Source of the DNA: Chrysogorgia sp. JL179-B06
Lineage: Eukaryota > Cnidaria > Anthozoa > Scleralcyonacea > Chrysogorgiidae
Length of the DNA: 64,000 bases
Direction: 5' to 3'
NCBI GenBank assembly: GCA_035772405.1
Contig: JAYKKM010000263.1
Coordinates: 4,985,001-5,049,000, forward strand
The position numbers and the translations under genes were made by a program. Positions 34,403 to 46,921 of this stretch are shown piece by piece; the first letter of the stretch is position 1, and the number at the start of each line of letters is the position of its first letter. The notes below the pieces were generated by a model, which saw nothing but the letters and a program-made list of their open reading frames with translations, made no database searches and had not been told where the DNA came from.

Positions 34403-34740
34403 TTAAAAGATTAAATACATGTCAAAGCTGACTTGAATAGGTTCAATGGTTATGTAAATATGCTGTGATTTATAGATGTCAGGAATATGTATACAGTCAT
34501 TGTCAGAGTTAGAATTCTTTTGGGAATACCAAGCTTCGAGGAATAATCGTCCATGGTAATTTCTTGCTGAGTAGCGTGTTATTTTCGATTTCTTGTCAAA
34601 TATTGATACCACATGTTCATGTTCCTTGATTCTGGTTTTAAAAGCTCTTTCCGTTTGTCCATAATAGGTAAAATCACACTCCGAGCAATCAATCTTATAT
34701 ACAACAATTTTGATATTTTCTGTCGCTCACTTGTCCTTGG
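34403..34740 (-). pseudogene. Penelope-like element fragment with GIY-YIG endonuclease
   Basis: The minus strand encodes IVVYKIDCSECDFTYYGQTE, RAFKTRIKEHEH and NYHGRLFLEAWYSQ in one frame. This is the C-terminal GIY-YIG nuclease of Penelope-like retroelements, with the second motif YYG, the Arg and the distal Glu/Asn region. The CxxC within KIDCSECDF is the usual extra feature of this family. A decayed trace of the linker lies upstream to about 34800. No reverse transcriptase is attached. It is unlikely to belong to the + strand copy at 41.7 kb, 7 kb away in the other orientation. Confidence 0.75.
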
Positions 34741-35613
34741 ATTTAAGGAATGGGTGGTGAAGCGTTCGTGCAGGTTTGCAGCTAACTTTTACGTTCTCTC
34801 GTTATATATATATGTATATGTATATTGTTGATTTTTAACCAATGAATAATGTGGGTCGTGATCTGTTATTTTAAGCAGTAAAACGCGTTTTAATTTGGTG
34901 TTTTAATTTGACATAGTTATTGCAACTTTTCTGACCTTTTATAACAACCCCCTTTCTTTAGCGCCAACAATAGACCATCATGCTATGACTTGTTCCTGAT
35001 AATATTACGAAATTGCAAGAGTACGTTTTGTTGATATTGACCATTAAAGTTACGATAACAGTAATAATATTGTGAGTAGAAACACACAGTGAATATGCTG
35101 GCTGGTGCATAAGATCATAAAATTATGCGTTTAAAATGTGTTAAATTACTTTCTAACGAAATAAAATAGAAAAACATACCTCTCTATTGGATATTAAAGC
35201 CATGGTTTGAAAAACATCGACCAAAATTTTGAGATATACCCGTTGCAATCATCCAACATCGGTTTTCGCTCAATTGTTTACTGGCTAGGAAGAGGGAAAC
35301 GTCAAAACGCAGAGCATAGGTCCATGGACCCGGGTCCGTGGAATACTATGGTTGAAAATTTCTTTAAAAGTGTGGATCAAAATAGGGTGGATATAGCATG
35401 AGAAAAAAGAAATAGTTAAAAAACGAAAAGTATATTTGTATTATTAAATATTATTTGAACAAGTGACAAAGTGTTTTGTATACTAGTTGACTACTACAAA
35501 TCCTGTATTGAAATTGGCTATTAAAGCATGCAAAATTTGCATAAAAAACTATGGCAGAAAACTCAGGATTTCTGCAGAATCAATTAACTTCTACTACTAC
35601 TACTACTAGTATA

Positions 35614-35743
35614 GGACATGGGGGTATTGGCGCAGTTTTCCAAAAGTCAGATCCATTTTTCGTAATCAGGCGATTTTCCAAAAGTCAGACCCATTTTTAG
35701 GAATCTATACGATTTGGAAAAGTGCGTTGGTACCCCCATGTTC
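35614..35743. mobile_element. Short foldback MITE, 130 bp
   Basis: The left arm GGACATGGGGGTATTGGCGC and the right arm (in complement GAACATGGGGGTACCAACGC) pair, with a repeated CCAAAAGTCAGA/CCCATTTTT core. A CTA/CTG trinucleotide run precedes it. Just after it GACTGCCATGGTTCAGCCGT occurs twice (near 35755 and 35836). Confidence 0.65.
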
Positions 35744-35961
35744 TTTGTGTGTGGACTGCCATGGTTCAGCCGTGTGTATGGTTTTTAGCTCATGTGTTGG
35801 TTAAATTTGTGGAGACCATATATTAGGTTTTTGTGACTGCCATGGTTCAGCCGTGTGGGACGTGTTGGTTGGTATTAAGTTGGTTAAATTTGAAATTGGT
35901 TAAATTGATTAAATTATAAATTTCTCTTGTTGTGACATTTGTTTGGTTACTCTGGGGAGGA

Positions 35962-36613
35962 CTAATAGCATTGCTCTGGCTGGCTAGTGTTACCATGCTT
36001 CAGCATTAATTCTACTAAAGCCAGCTCGTGTTTCCTTGCCTTCTCCGATTCGTCTTGCATAAAAGTTATAAGTTCCTTAGCTGGATCCTGTTCAACCACA
36101 CGCTTAAGTAATTCGATAGCGTCAGAGACATTATTTTTCTTTGGCAATTTTATTTTATTGACTGGAACAAAATCTTCTAGGGTCCTAGCAACCTCATCTT
36201 CTTCAGAAAGATCATTCAATGAAAAAGGTTCAACTGCCAAATCTGGTTGGCATGAGTCACGTGTTTTAACAAGTGGAAAAAGCATGTTAAAAAGCATTTT
36301 TTATCTTCATGGCTGCCTGTTTGCATTTACCTATACAACGTTTAAACTTTGTTCGTATCTGTTGGACGGTAAAAGAAACAACTTCACCTCTCCCATCTGC
36401 TCTTTTTTTCAGGTCACCCAATATATTTTCATAGATTACAGCATTATTCTGAGTTTTGGTGTTGGTAAATATCAGTTTCCTTTGGTTGTATTCACTAGAT
36501 GTAATGATATCCACTAAGTCATTAAGAATATCATTACTCCATGTGGCTTTCCTTCCAGGCTTTCCTTTTCTCTTCGAGTTGACAGCAGGGCAACTTTCTG
36601 CTTCCATTTGCAT
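35962..36613 (-). pseudogene. Myb/SANT-like DNA-binding protein gene, one frameshift
   Basis: An ATG at 36613 (MQMEAESC) or 36607 opens a basic segment (KRKGKPGRKATWSNDILNDL) of the Myb/SANT-like (trihelix) type with the usual tryptophan and a helix-forming stretch up to KIKNAF. The frame then breaks in a run of five T near 36292; the other frame carries on with NMLFPLVKTRDSCQPDLA, an acidic middle and a helical C-terminus (KARKHELALVELMLK). The two halves make a protein of about 215 residues, a usual length for these genes, often partners of Harbinger-type transposons or solitary host genes. The lesion could be a real null, a sequencing error or a short intron. Confidence 0.75.
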
Positions 36614-37183
36614 TGTGGAAAGCAGGGGCGGATTTAGCATTAGTCAAATAAGTCAGATGACTAAGGTGAAAAATTCTCAAAGAGAAAAGAAGAGAACTTA
36701 AAATTTTCATAAAACAATTATAACATTATTGCATGGATATGATTAATGGACCGCGTCGCGGTACGATAGCGATGAACGACCTTCAATCCTCGCAAAAGCG
36801 GCAAAGCTTCCTTCAAAATATTAATTATTTTGTATAATTATTTATAACTTCACAACTCGTCAGGCATTCAACCTGGATGCGTTAAATTTAGGGCCCGTAA
36901 TTCCGCTTATCAGGCAAACACACCTGCAGATCAGTCAAAATGGCTTGCGCTGATTGGTTTAGAGTGATTTTGCCGAACTTGCCCCGTCTTAGCCATTGCG
37001 ATTGGTCAAAAAGGCCTGCAAAACACCTACAGATCAGTCAAAACAAGGCAAATGGGTTGAAAAAGCCTGCAGATACACCCACAGATCAGTCAAAATAGCG
37101 TGTACTGATTGGTTTAGCACTTTCTGCCCTTACTCCTTGACTTAGTACCTGATCGAAGTACGTCAAGTCTGTTCTGTTCGATA

Positions 37184-37405
37184 ATGGCTTCCACAAGCGT
37201 GTTCGAATGCGCGGTTTCTGCTTTAGAAAGCAACGACAACGTTTTATTGCGGCAAATGTACAGTGATTTGTCGGCAAAGGTATATTTTCCCATGATTGGG
37301 CGCAGTAGTGCACAGGGATTTCGGAGCAGAGTCATACATTCCTCTGTTATGCTACAGCTGACAAGTCAAACTAAAGGAGTCTTGCATTGCTCTATTAAGT
37401 CTAAG
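37184..37405 (+). CDS. Exon-like ORF within the hAT-like element
   Basis: An ATG (MASTSVFECAVSALESNDNV) opens 74 codons that end exactly at a consensus splice donor (CTAAG|GTGAGTG). No family recognised. It reads like an N-terminal exon, perhaps of the element's own gene or a captured host exon. A candidate acceptor (CTTCTTTTCAG) is at 38391-38398. The peptide is mildly basic, without motif. Confidence 0.35.
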
Positions 37406-38398
37406 GTGAGTGAATAATCTATTATTTTAGCGTTCTCATTCAATATTACTTTTACTAGTCTACTACGATCGTCTATGTACCGTGAATTATTTAAATTCGA
37501 CGGAAAGTCAACTTATTTATTGTAATTTGACTTGGTATCACACGTATGACTATGAATAATTCATAATAATTTTAATTAGTAAAGTTGATTTCGAACATTT
37601 TAATAACAGTGATACCACTTATTATTCTATAAGAAATCTGCTGTTTGGTTTGTTTGTTTCAATGTTTCCTTTCCATATCAATTGACTTGGAATGAATAAT
37701 TATTTTGTGTTATGTCTGAATTATAAAGATCTGAAGCCTCTGGGAATTGCTTATATATACAGCTAGCTGTTTCTTTGGCAATGGTAGGTGATAATTCTCT
37801 TACTGTGGATCTTCGAGCTTTAACATCGATTTATTCTGCCTCTGTCTGAGTGTGTCTCACAAAGCATTTGATTCTGGTCTCTCGTGTACTACCAGGGTTA
37901 TTTTCAGTTCACAAGCTACATCTTTCCAAAATGCGAGTATGATGTTGCTTCTTATAGTCAAAGGTATGAGCAACTAGCAAATTGAGATGTTGATTAAGAA
38001 TGTTTTTAGACTTGATAAGTCATACCCTACTCAAAAAACCAATGCGAGGAGTTTTCTTTGTAAATCGCTTGAATTACAGTACATCCATGGTTATGTTATT
38101 CTTTTAGTGTAAATGGTGCTTTTTGTCGTTCCTGTGTTTTGTTTGGCAATAAGTTACTAAGGAAAGCTCATTGAATTCAAAACTTATTTGCTGAACCAGT
38201 TAAATATTGTTATGATGCCACTTGTTGTTTTAAGTATCATACCGGCACCAAAGGTACTGTAGTTCTAAAGAATGCTTGCATGAAAATACATCAGCTATTT
38301 TCACATCTACAGTATTCTTAGTCAATTGTCAGGAAAAAGCCAACCAATTGCGGTGACGATGAGTGAAATTAATCAGCACACTAATTTCTTCTTTTCAG

Positions 38399-38720
38399 TT
38401 TATAGTACTCTAGAATATTCTTGATATGACCCTTCCTGTTACTCAGTTACTGCAAGGAAAGAATAATGATATTTTAGATGGTTTAGAATTGATTCAGGCC
38501 CTTAAGAATTTAGCTATGACAGCACAAAATCAGATTAATCATTATCATGCTCAGTCGTAATAATCAGGCTGTTTCTTTAGCTTCAACAGTTGACATTGAG
38601 GAATCTATGCCAATCCTGGCTCCTGCTACTACAGTAATGCTTCTGAGTATTACAAGCGTACCATTACAATCCCTGTGTTGGAATTGTGGCAGACATATTG
38701 GGTTGCCTATACAGGTTCAC
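38399..38720 (+). pseudogene. hAT transposase remnant (ZMYM1/DUF4371-like)
   Basis: After an acceptor at 38398, a short frame from the ATG at 38426 gives LLQGKNNDILDGLELIQALK and stops at 38560. In another frame near 38635-38690, NASEYYKRTITIPVLEL resembles the YYR...IPFLD segment common in hAT-like proteins related to ZMYM1. Several stops follow. I infer the element once had such a transposase. Confidence 0.45.
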
Positions 38721-39231
38721 ATCCCAGTAGTGTTGCCACTTTTGATTCTTTGCATGTTGCAAACATTAAAGTTAGCTACTCTTCCTGTCACTTCCTGTGT
38801 GTGAGCAATCTTTTTAGCCATGCTTAGGAATTAAAAAAACTACACAAGAAGCACCATTACTTTTTTATGGCTGAGCATTGATGGAATTCATCAAGAAATA
38901 AAGCATTCTGTTCAGAAAGTCATTGACAAATTTGCAGCTGACAACAGAATAATTGAATTGATTTGATGACCTTTAACACACATTTTAATAATTTAATTCA
39001 ATATTTGACGATTTAATTAATCCACTAATTACTGGATAGATGTTCTGTAAAACCTAGGCTACTGCAGAGATACTGTATATAGTCTGGAAGCCATTTGCAA
39101 TTATCTTTCCTAATAAATAAATAGACTTACATTTAAGTTGTCTGTGTCTTTAATTGAAATTTAAAATTAATTGCAAAATAATAGTTAAAAAGTAATGTAT
39201 CAAGAGTTATTTAGATGTTAGATTAATGTTA

Positions 39232-39590
39232 GATTGGCCAGGATAATGTAGAGAGTTGACCATCTGTATGTCCATGAACTGTTCCATTATGGTCATCAAT
39301 AAAAGCTTCTTTTAAACCAGACATTGTCTGCAGCTTGGGTAGAGGTGTAAAAGGCAAGTATCTGGCACCTTAAAACCAGACAGCTCAAAGGTGAAAGTTA
39401 CTTGGGTTAGGGTGGGTTGGTGTAGGTGGTGGCTCATTGATTTGGGATTAAATTGGCCAGGATAATGTAGAGGATTGAGCTCCTCTATGGCTCTAGTCTA
39501 TGTCCATGAAATGTTCCATTATGGTCACTTGGGTTGAGGTGCAAAAGGCAGGTATCTGGTGCTTGAAAACCAGACAGCTCTGGGTAGGTA
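39232..39590 (+). repeat. Imperfect tandem duplication
   Basis: ATTGGCCAGGATAATGTAGA, GTTCCATTATGGTCA and AAACCAGACAGCTC each occur twice in the same order, about 225 bp apart. Confidence 0.7.
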
Positions 39591-40462
39591 GGAGAAGGAA
39601 AACTCTGATTTCAAACCATTGGACCTGTCCATGTCGGATTCACTGACTGCAACAATGTGTTACTGTGTTTGACGGTTTCCTAGGCATGGTGATGAGCTCT
39701 GATATAGAGCGAAACAGCCAATATTTTTATGATATGTGAGGCTACATTATCAAAGTTCGAATTGGACAAAAAAAATTCAGAAAAATAATAAAATGTTTCA
39801 TAAAAAACAGGTTTGAAAACATTAAAATAAATACTCAAAAGTGCTGTCAGATCGTGGGAAATGCCATTTCAGAGACCCAAATTCAAAAAAATTCAGGGGT
39901 GGGAAAGCCCCCGTACCCCCCTAGATATGTTCACCCCGCCATTTTGACTAAGGTTTTGAATTTCCTAGATCCGCCCCTGGAAAGGGGGGTCACCTTGAAG
40001 AGGGTGGGTCATTGAATATTGAATAATAGTTTCAGGGTGGGTCAAGGTAAGATCAGGCAAAACTGTTAATGAAAGAGGTGGGGAAGAGCTTGGAAATACT
40101 ATTTCCAACCTCCTAGAGACTTGACAATGGCAAAAAAATTTGCTTGCCTTTAATATAGTGATGGATCACTTATACTTATTCATAGCTATATTATATATAT
40201 GTGGGTGTGAGTGGGTTGTGAAAATATTGGTGTCTCAAAATTTTACTTTAAAAGCCCCCCCCCCCCTCCCCTTGACCTTATGACAAGATACTAAAGTACT
40301 TTAATCTTTAATAGAGCTACTTGTATTGCAATATTTAATAATGACACTTTGAATTGATTACATGTTGTATACTATGGTTGAAATTCACATACAAATATGA
40401 AAATATATACTCTTATACCTGTAGTTTAATAGCTTACACAAATAATAGATTTTTAAACTAAC

Positions 40463-40766
40463 CTTGTAGTCTCAATGGTGATGTTTGTACCAGTATTCCT
40501 TTGGGCAGTTGGCAGGAATTCTTATTAGGCTTCATATTCTTGACAGGCTTGGGTTTGGCATGTTTACTAAATAATTCTTCAATATTCCTGTCATTATCTA
40601 CAGAAATCACAATGCTGCAGTCTAAACAGTATCCAACCGATTTTCCGACAACCCAGCCTTTCATTTCCTCATCCGTTTCGTACTTCGAACAACGATTACA
40701 TGTCGATGTACCACACTGAATACAAACATATTTGGTGGCTTCGTTGCAAGTTACGCAAAGAGCCAT
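40463..40766 (-). CDS. Cysteine-rich zinc-binding first exon
   Basis: An ATG at 40766 opens MALCVTCNEATKYVC, followed by CGTSTCNRCSKY and YCLDCSI: at least nine cysteines in CxxC pairs over 55 residues, like a RING/B-box or PHD-like zinc fold. The exon ends in a donor (ACAAG|GTTAGT) at 40463, so the product continues. The next minus-strand coding segment downstream is the Myb/SANT-like ORF at 36613, with a 3.36-kb element between; that the two are one gene is possible but unproven. The tail KPKPVKNMKPNKN is basic. Confidence 0.6.
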
Positions 40767-41759
40767 GTTTGATATGAAATCGCGCGACAATTAACCTGCC
40801 AACCTTTTAAGAACACTATATGAAAACATTACATGACGTTTCAAAATGACCGCTATCCGGTTTGCTTCGGGGCGCAGGCTAAAGATGTGTCCGACCGTCT
40901 ACGGTTTCGAAATTTGCATCGGCACTCGCCCTGGGGGCCCTCGAAAACTTTCACCTAGGGGCCCCCTGGGCCAACGTTGCGCCACTGCCACCAATTAAGT
41001 ATAGTATGGATTATACTTTGCTGTATTTCGCACAAATTTCTATTGGGATTTATAAGCTCTCTGCAGAACCAATGTGGCCTTTTCTTATATTCTCAGTCCA
41101 GCCAATTAACTATAGTATGGATTAGAAAACGAGACAGTTGATTATATTGGGGAAAATGTCTATTAGTGAAACCAGTGCATAGTAACTCGTTCTGAATAAG
41201 ACATTTATCGTAATATTGTATTAAATGGCAAATGTTGTATAATATGGGTGGGTAATTGGACGTACATTGGTGTTGATCAAGTTGATTGGGTATTTTTATT
41301 ACACAGAATGTGCATGCGTTTCGCCTTGTTCTTCAGCCTGACATAAACGAATAACTGAAATACTGCACATATATATTCACTTCGAATTCGCTTGTATGTT
41401 GTTAGCCGTTAGATAATAAACCTAGTAGTAATTCGATATATTTTGGCTTCCGTTTAGACTTTCGTTTGCATGTTTACATGCTGAAATAACTTTTTAAACA
41501 TATGTATACAATATATTTTATTCGTCATTTTTTTGACATTTGTTGACTCTCGACTATTGGTTACACTCCCCATGGTTAAATCTCAATTGATGTCACTGAT
41601 GAAAGATGTTCGTAAGGCTGTCAGCAGGTGGCAGTATCAGATGATGTAAAATGTACTAAAATATTACCATTTATGGTGATACTTGCTTAGAATTATATGT
41701 TTAAATAATGCAACATCTACATGCGAGCTGTCTATTGTCAGTTTTAATTTCGGTCAAAA

Positions 41760-42591
41760 GGTCGAATATCGTAAAACACAAAATACTGCACATACTCAGT
41801 GACAATACTAAGTTCTGTAAACTGGGTCATTTACCAATCAACAACAAAACTATTTCCATTGAACGGAATCTTCAATCACTTTTACTGCGATTGACGAAAT
41901 CTAATCAAATTACTGAAGAGTTATCAAAACGTCCGTCCCACTGGTTCTGAATGACCTAGAGTGTATGGATTACCAAACGTTCATAAAAATGGGACTCTTA
42001 CGTCCTATTCTCTCAACGATTAAATCGGCACAACATAATTTAGCCGAAGAACTTTCCTCACTATTAAAACCAGTCCTTGATAAGTATTTGTAATGCATTT
42101 TAAAAGACTCATTTACTTTTAATAATTTGAAAGAATCAAATTTAAATATCCCTAATCCAACAATGTACTCGTTTGATATTGTTGGCCTCTTTACGAACAT
42201 TCCATTGGAAACTATTAAGATTTGTATTGACACTCTGTACGATTCTGACCTACAACTACCTCTAATTTCGAAAGATGCCTTTTTTGACCAAATGATAGTA
42301 GCTACAAAAGGTGTTGAGTTTAGCTTTGCAAATACAATGTATAAGCATGTTTATGGTGTAGAAATGGGATCTCCATTAGGTCCAGTATTAGCCAATGTTT
42401 TTGTGGGATATCACGAGTCGAAACTGTTTGAAACTAACTCTGCAATATTACCTAGTTGGTATAAACGTTATGTTGATGATTCCTTTGCTCTCTTTCAAGA
42501 TGATAAAACTGCTTCTTCTTTCTTAGATTCCTTAAACTCTCTTCACCCTGCTCTGAAATTCACAGAGGTAGTTGTAGCTTGGAATCTCTGA
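41760..42591 (+). pseudogene. Penelope-like element reverse transcriptase, frame-broken
   Basis: Pieces in order: LPINNKTISIERNLQSLL, a conserved N-terminal patch; VYGLPNVHKNGT; then SAQHNLAEELSSLLKPVLDK in another frame; and an open 154-codon frame (42127-42591) with YSFDIVGLFTNIPLE (motif A), GVEMGSPLGPVLANVF and RYVDDSFALF (motif C, YVDD). There is at least one frame break near 42000 and a stop near 42090. The C-terminal nuclease is missing; the sequence stops at a short 33-bp repeat near 42590-42625. It is a dead fragment. Confidence 0.85.
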
Positions 42592-42664
42592 AAAATAGAG
42601 GTAGTTGTGGCTTGAAATCGTAGAGATTATCAATACAAATAAAACAATTAACACTAGAAAGTAT

Positions 42665-44470
42665 TCAAATGCCAACGTAACTTGGTTGCAAATCTCATCA
42701 AAGAATCGCATAACCGTTATCTTAACAAAGTCATTGGTGGAAGTCTGGCAGATAACACAAAAAAATTCTGGTCTTATGTAAAGAATAGCAAAACCGAGAA
42801 CATCGGTATCCCTCCATTAAAGTTAGGGGACTCCATAAGTATCACTGATAAGGACAAAGCAGAAACCTTGAATTCGTTCTTTTTTCTGTTTTTACTCGCG
42901 AACAGTTACCTATTCCGGACATGGGTCCATCACCTTTTGACTCAATTACAGACTTACAGATTTCACAAGAAGGAGTTGCCAAACAGTTAACTGAATTAAA
43001 TCCTCAGAAAGCATGTGGGCCTGATGATATACCGGCAAGAGTTCTAAAAGAAGTTTCACAATCAATTTCTCTTTGGCTCACCTTTATATACCAACAATCA
43101 TGGCATGGTTCCATCTGACTGGTCTAAAGCACTTGTTACTGCAGTTTACAAAAAGGACAACAAGTCTGACCCAGCAAACTATCGTCCCATTTGTTTGACT
43201 TGTATTTGTTGCAAGATAATGGAACACATAGTCCTTAGTCACCTGGCTAAACATCTTTCTGCTAACAACATCCTGATTCAATGAACAACATGGCTTCAGA
43301 CAATGTGAAACCCAACTTATCTGGTGAAACCCAACTTATCGCAGCAATCACTGACTGGGCTAAACCATCAATATGCGCAAACAGACTGATGTTATCCTGC
43401 TTGATTTCCCTAAAGCATTTGATTCGGTCCTCCACGAGAGATTACTAACCAAGCTTGATCACTATGGCATCAAAGGGAAAATGCTTATGTGGGTTAAAGC
43501 TTCTTATCTAATCGTTCACAAGTTGTCTCAATAAATGGTGTTGACTCCTCTTCAAAACCTGTGATTTCTAGCATACCACAGGGCTCAATATTGGGTCCTG
43601 TTCTATTCCTACTATATATTAATGACATTTCCACCATAGTACAATTATGTTTGCGCCTTTTTGCCGACGACTGTATCCTCTATAGAGAAGTTGTAAACCA
43701 AGAAGATTGTTATATTCTGCAAAGAGATCTCAACCATCTGCACTCTTGGTCTAAATTATGGCAACTTCAATGTGTAAAAATGTTTCCATCTTAGAATAAC
43801 TTGTAAGAAAATCCCTGTTCCTTCCAACTACTCTCTGAATGGTCAACCAATATCCAGGGTCTCCTCTGCCAAATATCTTGGTATTACCATATCTGAAAGT
43901 TTGAGCTGGAATGAACATTGCGATAATATTTGCAAAAAGGCCAATTCCACCCTTGGTATTCTCAGGCGAATTCTAAGCAGCTGTACTTCTGAAGTAAAAG
44001 ATACAGCCTGCCGCACCCTTGTACGACCTAATCTTGAATATGCTTGCAGTGCATGGAACCCCTATACTCAGAAAAACATCAGCCAAATAGAAATGATCCA
44101 ACGACGTGCAGCAAGATTTGTCAATAATGATTATTCCTGCCTTAGTCATGTCACACCTATGATTGAACGGTTGGCTTGGGACAGCTTGGAGGCCTGAAGA
44201 CTGCTTTTCCAAGTGACAATGTTCTACAATATCTACATGAATCATGTTGGTATCTGTTTCCCTCACGAAGTGCGCCTAATTACAAGAACTACTAGACTGC
44301 CGAATAGTTATCCTTGTCATCAACTTGGTGTGTCCAACGATATCTACAAGAATGCAATAGTTACATGGAATAATCTACCCATAAAAGTAATTCCTGAAAC
44401 TGTTGATGCATTCAAGGGCACTATACCTCCAGCCATTAGATATTTGTATAATTCATTCATTAGTGCTTAG
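42665..44470 (+). pseudogene. LINE reverse transcriptase relic
   Basis: A 5'-truncated LINE ORF2 on +, in at least six frame-broken pieces: KKFWSYVKNSKTENIGIPPL, LNPQKACGPDDIPARVLKE, NYRPICLTCICCKIMEHI, VILLDFPKAFDSVLHERLL (motif A), SIPQGSILGPVLFLLYIND, LFADDCILY (motif C, FADD), then thumb and C-terminus (PNLEYACSAWNPYT, NNLPIKVIPETVDAFK). It is followed by a T/A-rich tail to about 44600. It lies directly after the Penelope relic, both clearly old. Confidence 0.88.
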
Positions 44471-44599
44471 TCAACGAAACTTTTATTACATGTATTTTAT
44501 TGTATATACATTTTATTTATATTTCTAAATATTTATTTTATTTCTATTATTAACATTTGTAAATTTTATACTCCTAGTATAGTTTTGCTGTTTTAGGAG

Positions 44600-46392
44600 A
44601 ATTCTGATGAAAAGCTGACTCAAACCTTTCTACCAATACATATTTGATGTCTGTAGCTGCTGCATTTCAAAAGTGGTGTCACATTAGTTTCTATTGAAAC
44701 ATAGTTTGCAGTTAGACATTGTTCGCAGTTAGACATTGTTTACATTTGGATATCCAAATTTAATGCTATATCGCTACAATATATTAGCTTTTACTTCAAT
44801 TTTAACACAGCTACATTCGTTGGCTTTCAAATTGCTGTCTATGCATACATTATGCTGCATACTTTCACATGCAGAAGTAGCTCGAGTTAATGCCTTGCGG
44901 GCGTCTTGTTTGTATTAAATACCACAACGCAAGCATACGCATTTTCCAACATGATCGTAAACAACATCTCAAACTCATTAATAATTCATAAGGAAATTTG
45001 CTAATCACATTGGGTCACATGATGATACTGGATATGTGGTGAAGAATTTTGATCCAGTCCATTATCAAAATTAATTCAGTCATAGGATGGCAATAAATTA
45101 ATTTTTTTCTTGGACTAAGTGAAAAATTGTTTATCATCTGTGAAGTTCAAATTAATTGGAACTCAACTATTGCATCGCAATCGATAAAAACAAAGCAAAA
45201 AACGGTGATTTTAATTGGCATTTATTAATGTCAAATGGAGCAATACATTGCAAACAGACAAGTTGAATAAGCCATTTATTGACTTTTCACACAACTATAT
45301 TAAGTTTAATATTAATTTTATATTAAGTATCCAAAATTACTCGTTTGAGATGTCACTTCAAATCCGACTTCAAGTCCTTCCAATTAGTTCCAGTGCACGG
45401 ACTTGAAATCCGGTACAGTCCTCGTAGTCGGATTTGAAATATTACTTCAAATGTCACTACCATGTACATGTAAATATTTTGAAGTAATAATTTACATTGT
45501 CATTTGCCTTTGACCACCATATGCACAGATAAAACGGAAGTGATGTCATGTGAAATTGCCAAATTGTGGGTTTTGCATGAAAACGAGGCTTCTCAGGATG
45601 ATTTCGTCATCAAAACGCGGGTGCGGTGAACTAGCAAGTCAGTTCGGAATCGGACGCGCTGTAGAAACCATGGCTGAACAGAGAACCCCATCCAGAGAAA
45701 GAGAGCTATTCCAAAGCTAAACGTTCTAGTACTCAGAAGGAGAACACGTTTGATGAAAACGCACACTATTGGATTTTTTCGAAACGAAACCTTTTGTACT
45801 CTCTATGCAATTTTATTTTAAAATGTGAAGGTGTATAATTGGCTATATGGTGAGAGCGAAGCCGAAAAACAACAGAAACGAAGATGACTCAGTATGGTAA
45901 GTTAAAGTTTGCTGTTTTCTGTAATATTAATTTTATTTTCGAAAAAAGGAAAATAGAAATCGCAACGACCTGTTAACCTTTCCGAACCGATAATTGGATA
46001 CGTCTAATCGGATTGTGTGAATGTTTTTTTTTAATATTCTAGGCAGGTGCCCACCAAAAAATATGAAATTGAGGTATCAGTTTGCTGTGCACCCAAAAGC
46101 TGGTGAGGCTTTTTTCATTATTCATTATTTGTTCAAATACGATTTCTGTTTTTGCCACATCATGGCCTTATTCCAAAAGTATAAACATTTTTAATTTTTA
46201 AGCGATATTTCAACAAAATAACTTTATCAAACGCTTTGTCAAAAAACAGTCAGATAATAAAAAAACATGAAATAATGAAAAGTTGTATTGATATGACCGC
46301 GCTGCGCTCCGGATTTTGATAGTTGTTTGCATTATGAATTTTTTTGGTTGAAATATCTCTCAAAACAATTGGTTGATTCTACCAATTATTAA
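44600..46392. other. Intergenic, no supported gene
   Basis: AT-rich DNA with short frames. CTCAAACTCATTAATAATTC at about 44968 is also present at 27031-27050 beside the LINE insertion, so a dispersed repeat is present in both places. Near 45670 ATGGCTGAACAG starts only a 15-codon frame. Confidence 0.5.
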
Positions 46393-46921
46393 AGGGAAAT
46401 GGCAATAAAAATTAAGTTTATCTTATTTGAAAGAACTTCTAAATTGATATATGAAGACCTTTTACAGATTTTCCATATCGTTCTTGGTTCTGTAAATATT
46501 TCACTTCTTTTTAACAAAGAACATTGAACATTCCGCCATCTTGGATATGCATAACCATCCTTGGATATGCGTGACGTCACAACCAGGGTAGAAATGTTTT
46601 TTATATCAGCAATTATCGAGTCATCATAGATGCTAAATCGTAGTTGTTTTGGGTGTTGTATACTTTTAAGTGAAGTAGCAATCTATTTGAACGCATTCCA
46701 CTGATATTTGGGCAATTATTTACAACTTTTAGAATGTTTACCCTGGTTTTGACGTCACTTAATTAGATCTAATTATAAAACAAGATGGCGGATTGCAGAT
46801 ATTTTTGTTCACAGATATTTCAAAAATTAAGGAAGTTACGGGGAAATTTTAAAAGGTCTTCATATATTATTTTAAATGTTCTTTCAAATGAGACAAAGAA
46901 AATTTTTATTGCCATTTCCCT
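46393..46921. mobile_element. TTAA-flanked foldback MITE, copy 3
   Basis: A 529-bp element flanked by TTAA (46389-46392 and 46922-46925). The ends are AGGGAAATGGCAATAAAAAT and its complement. Next to the left end, AATTAAGTTTATCTTATTTG matches copy 1 (2911 onward). TGACGTCAC is found once in each arm (about 46571 and 46750). Confidence 0.85.

Larger units (their letters stand above)
36623..39979. mobile_element. Decayed hAT-like transposon, 3357 bp
   Basis: The ends are CAGGGGCGGAT and its complement ATCCGCCCCTG. The extended ends (GGATTTAGCATTAGTC against TTTTGACTAAGG...CCTAGATCC) also share a GACTAAGGT-type motif. GAAAG is duplicated at 36618-36622 and 39980-39984, a 5-bp duplication; some hAT groups are described with 5 bp, most with 8. 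Inside, a trace of hAT protein is found near 38.6 kb. The insertion point is 10 bp upstream of the Myb/SANT-like start codon. Confidence 0.65.

Noticed and set aside
38547..38804. Hydrophobic + strand ORF resembling membrane protein
   Set aside because: It overlaps in another frame the hAT remnant NASEYYKRTITIP, which is the better explanation.
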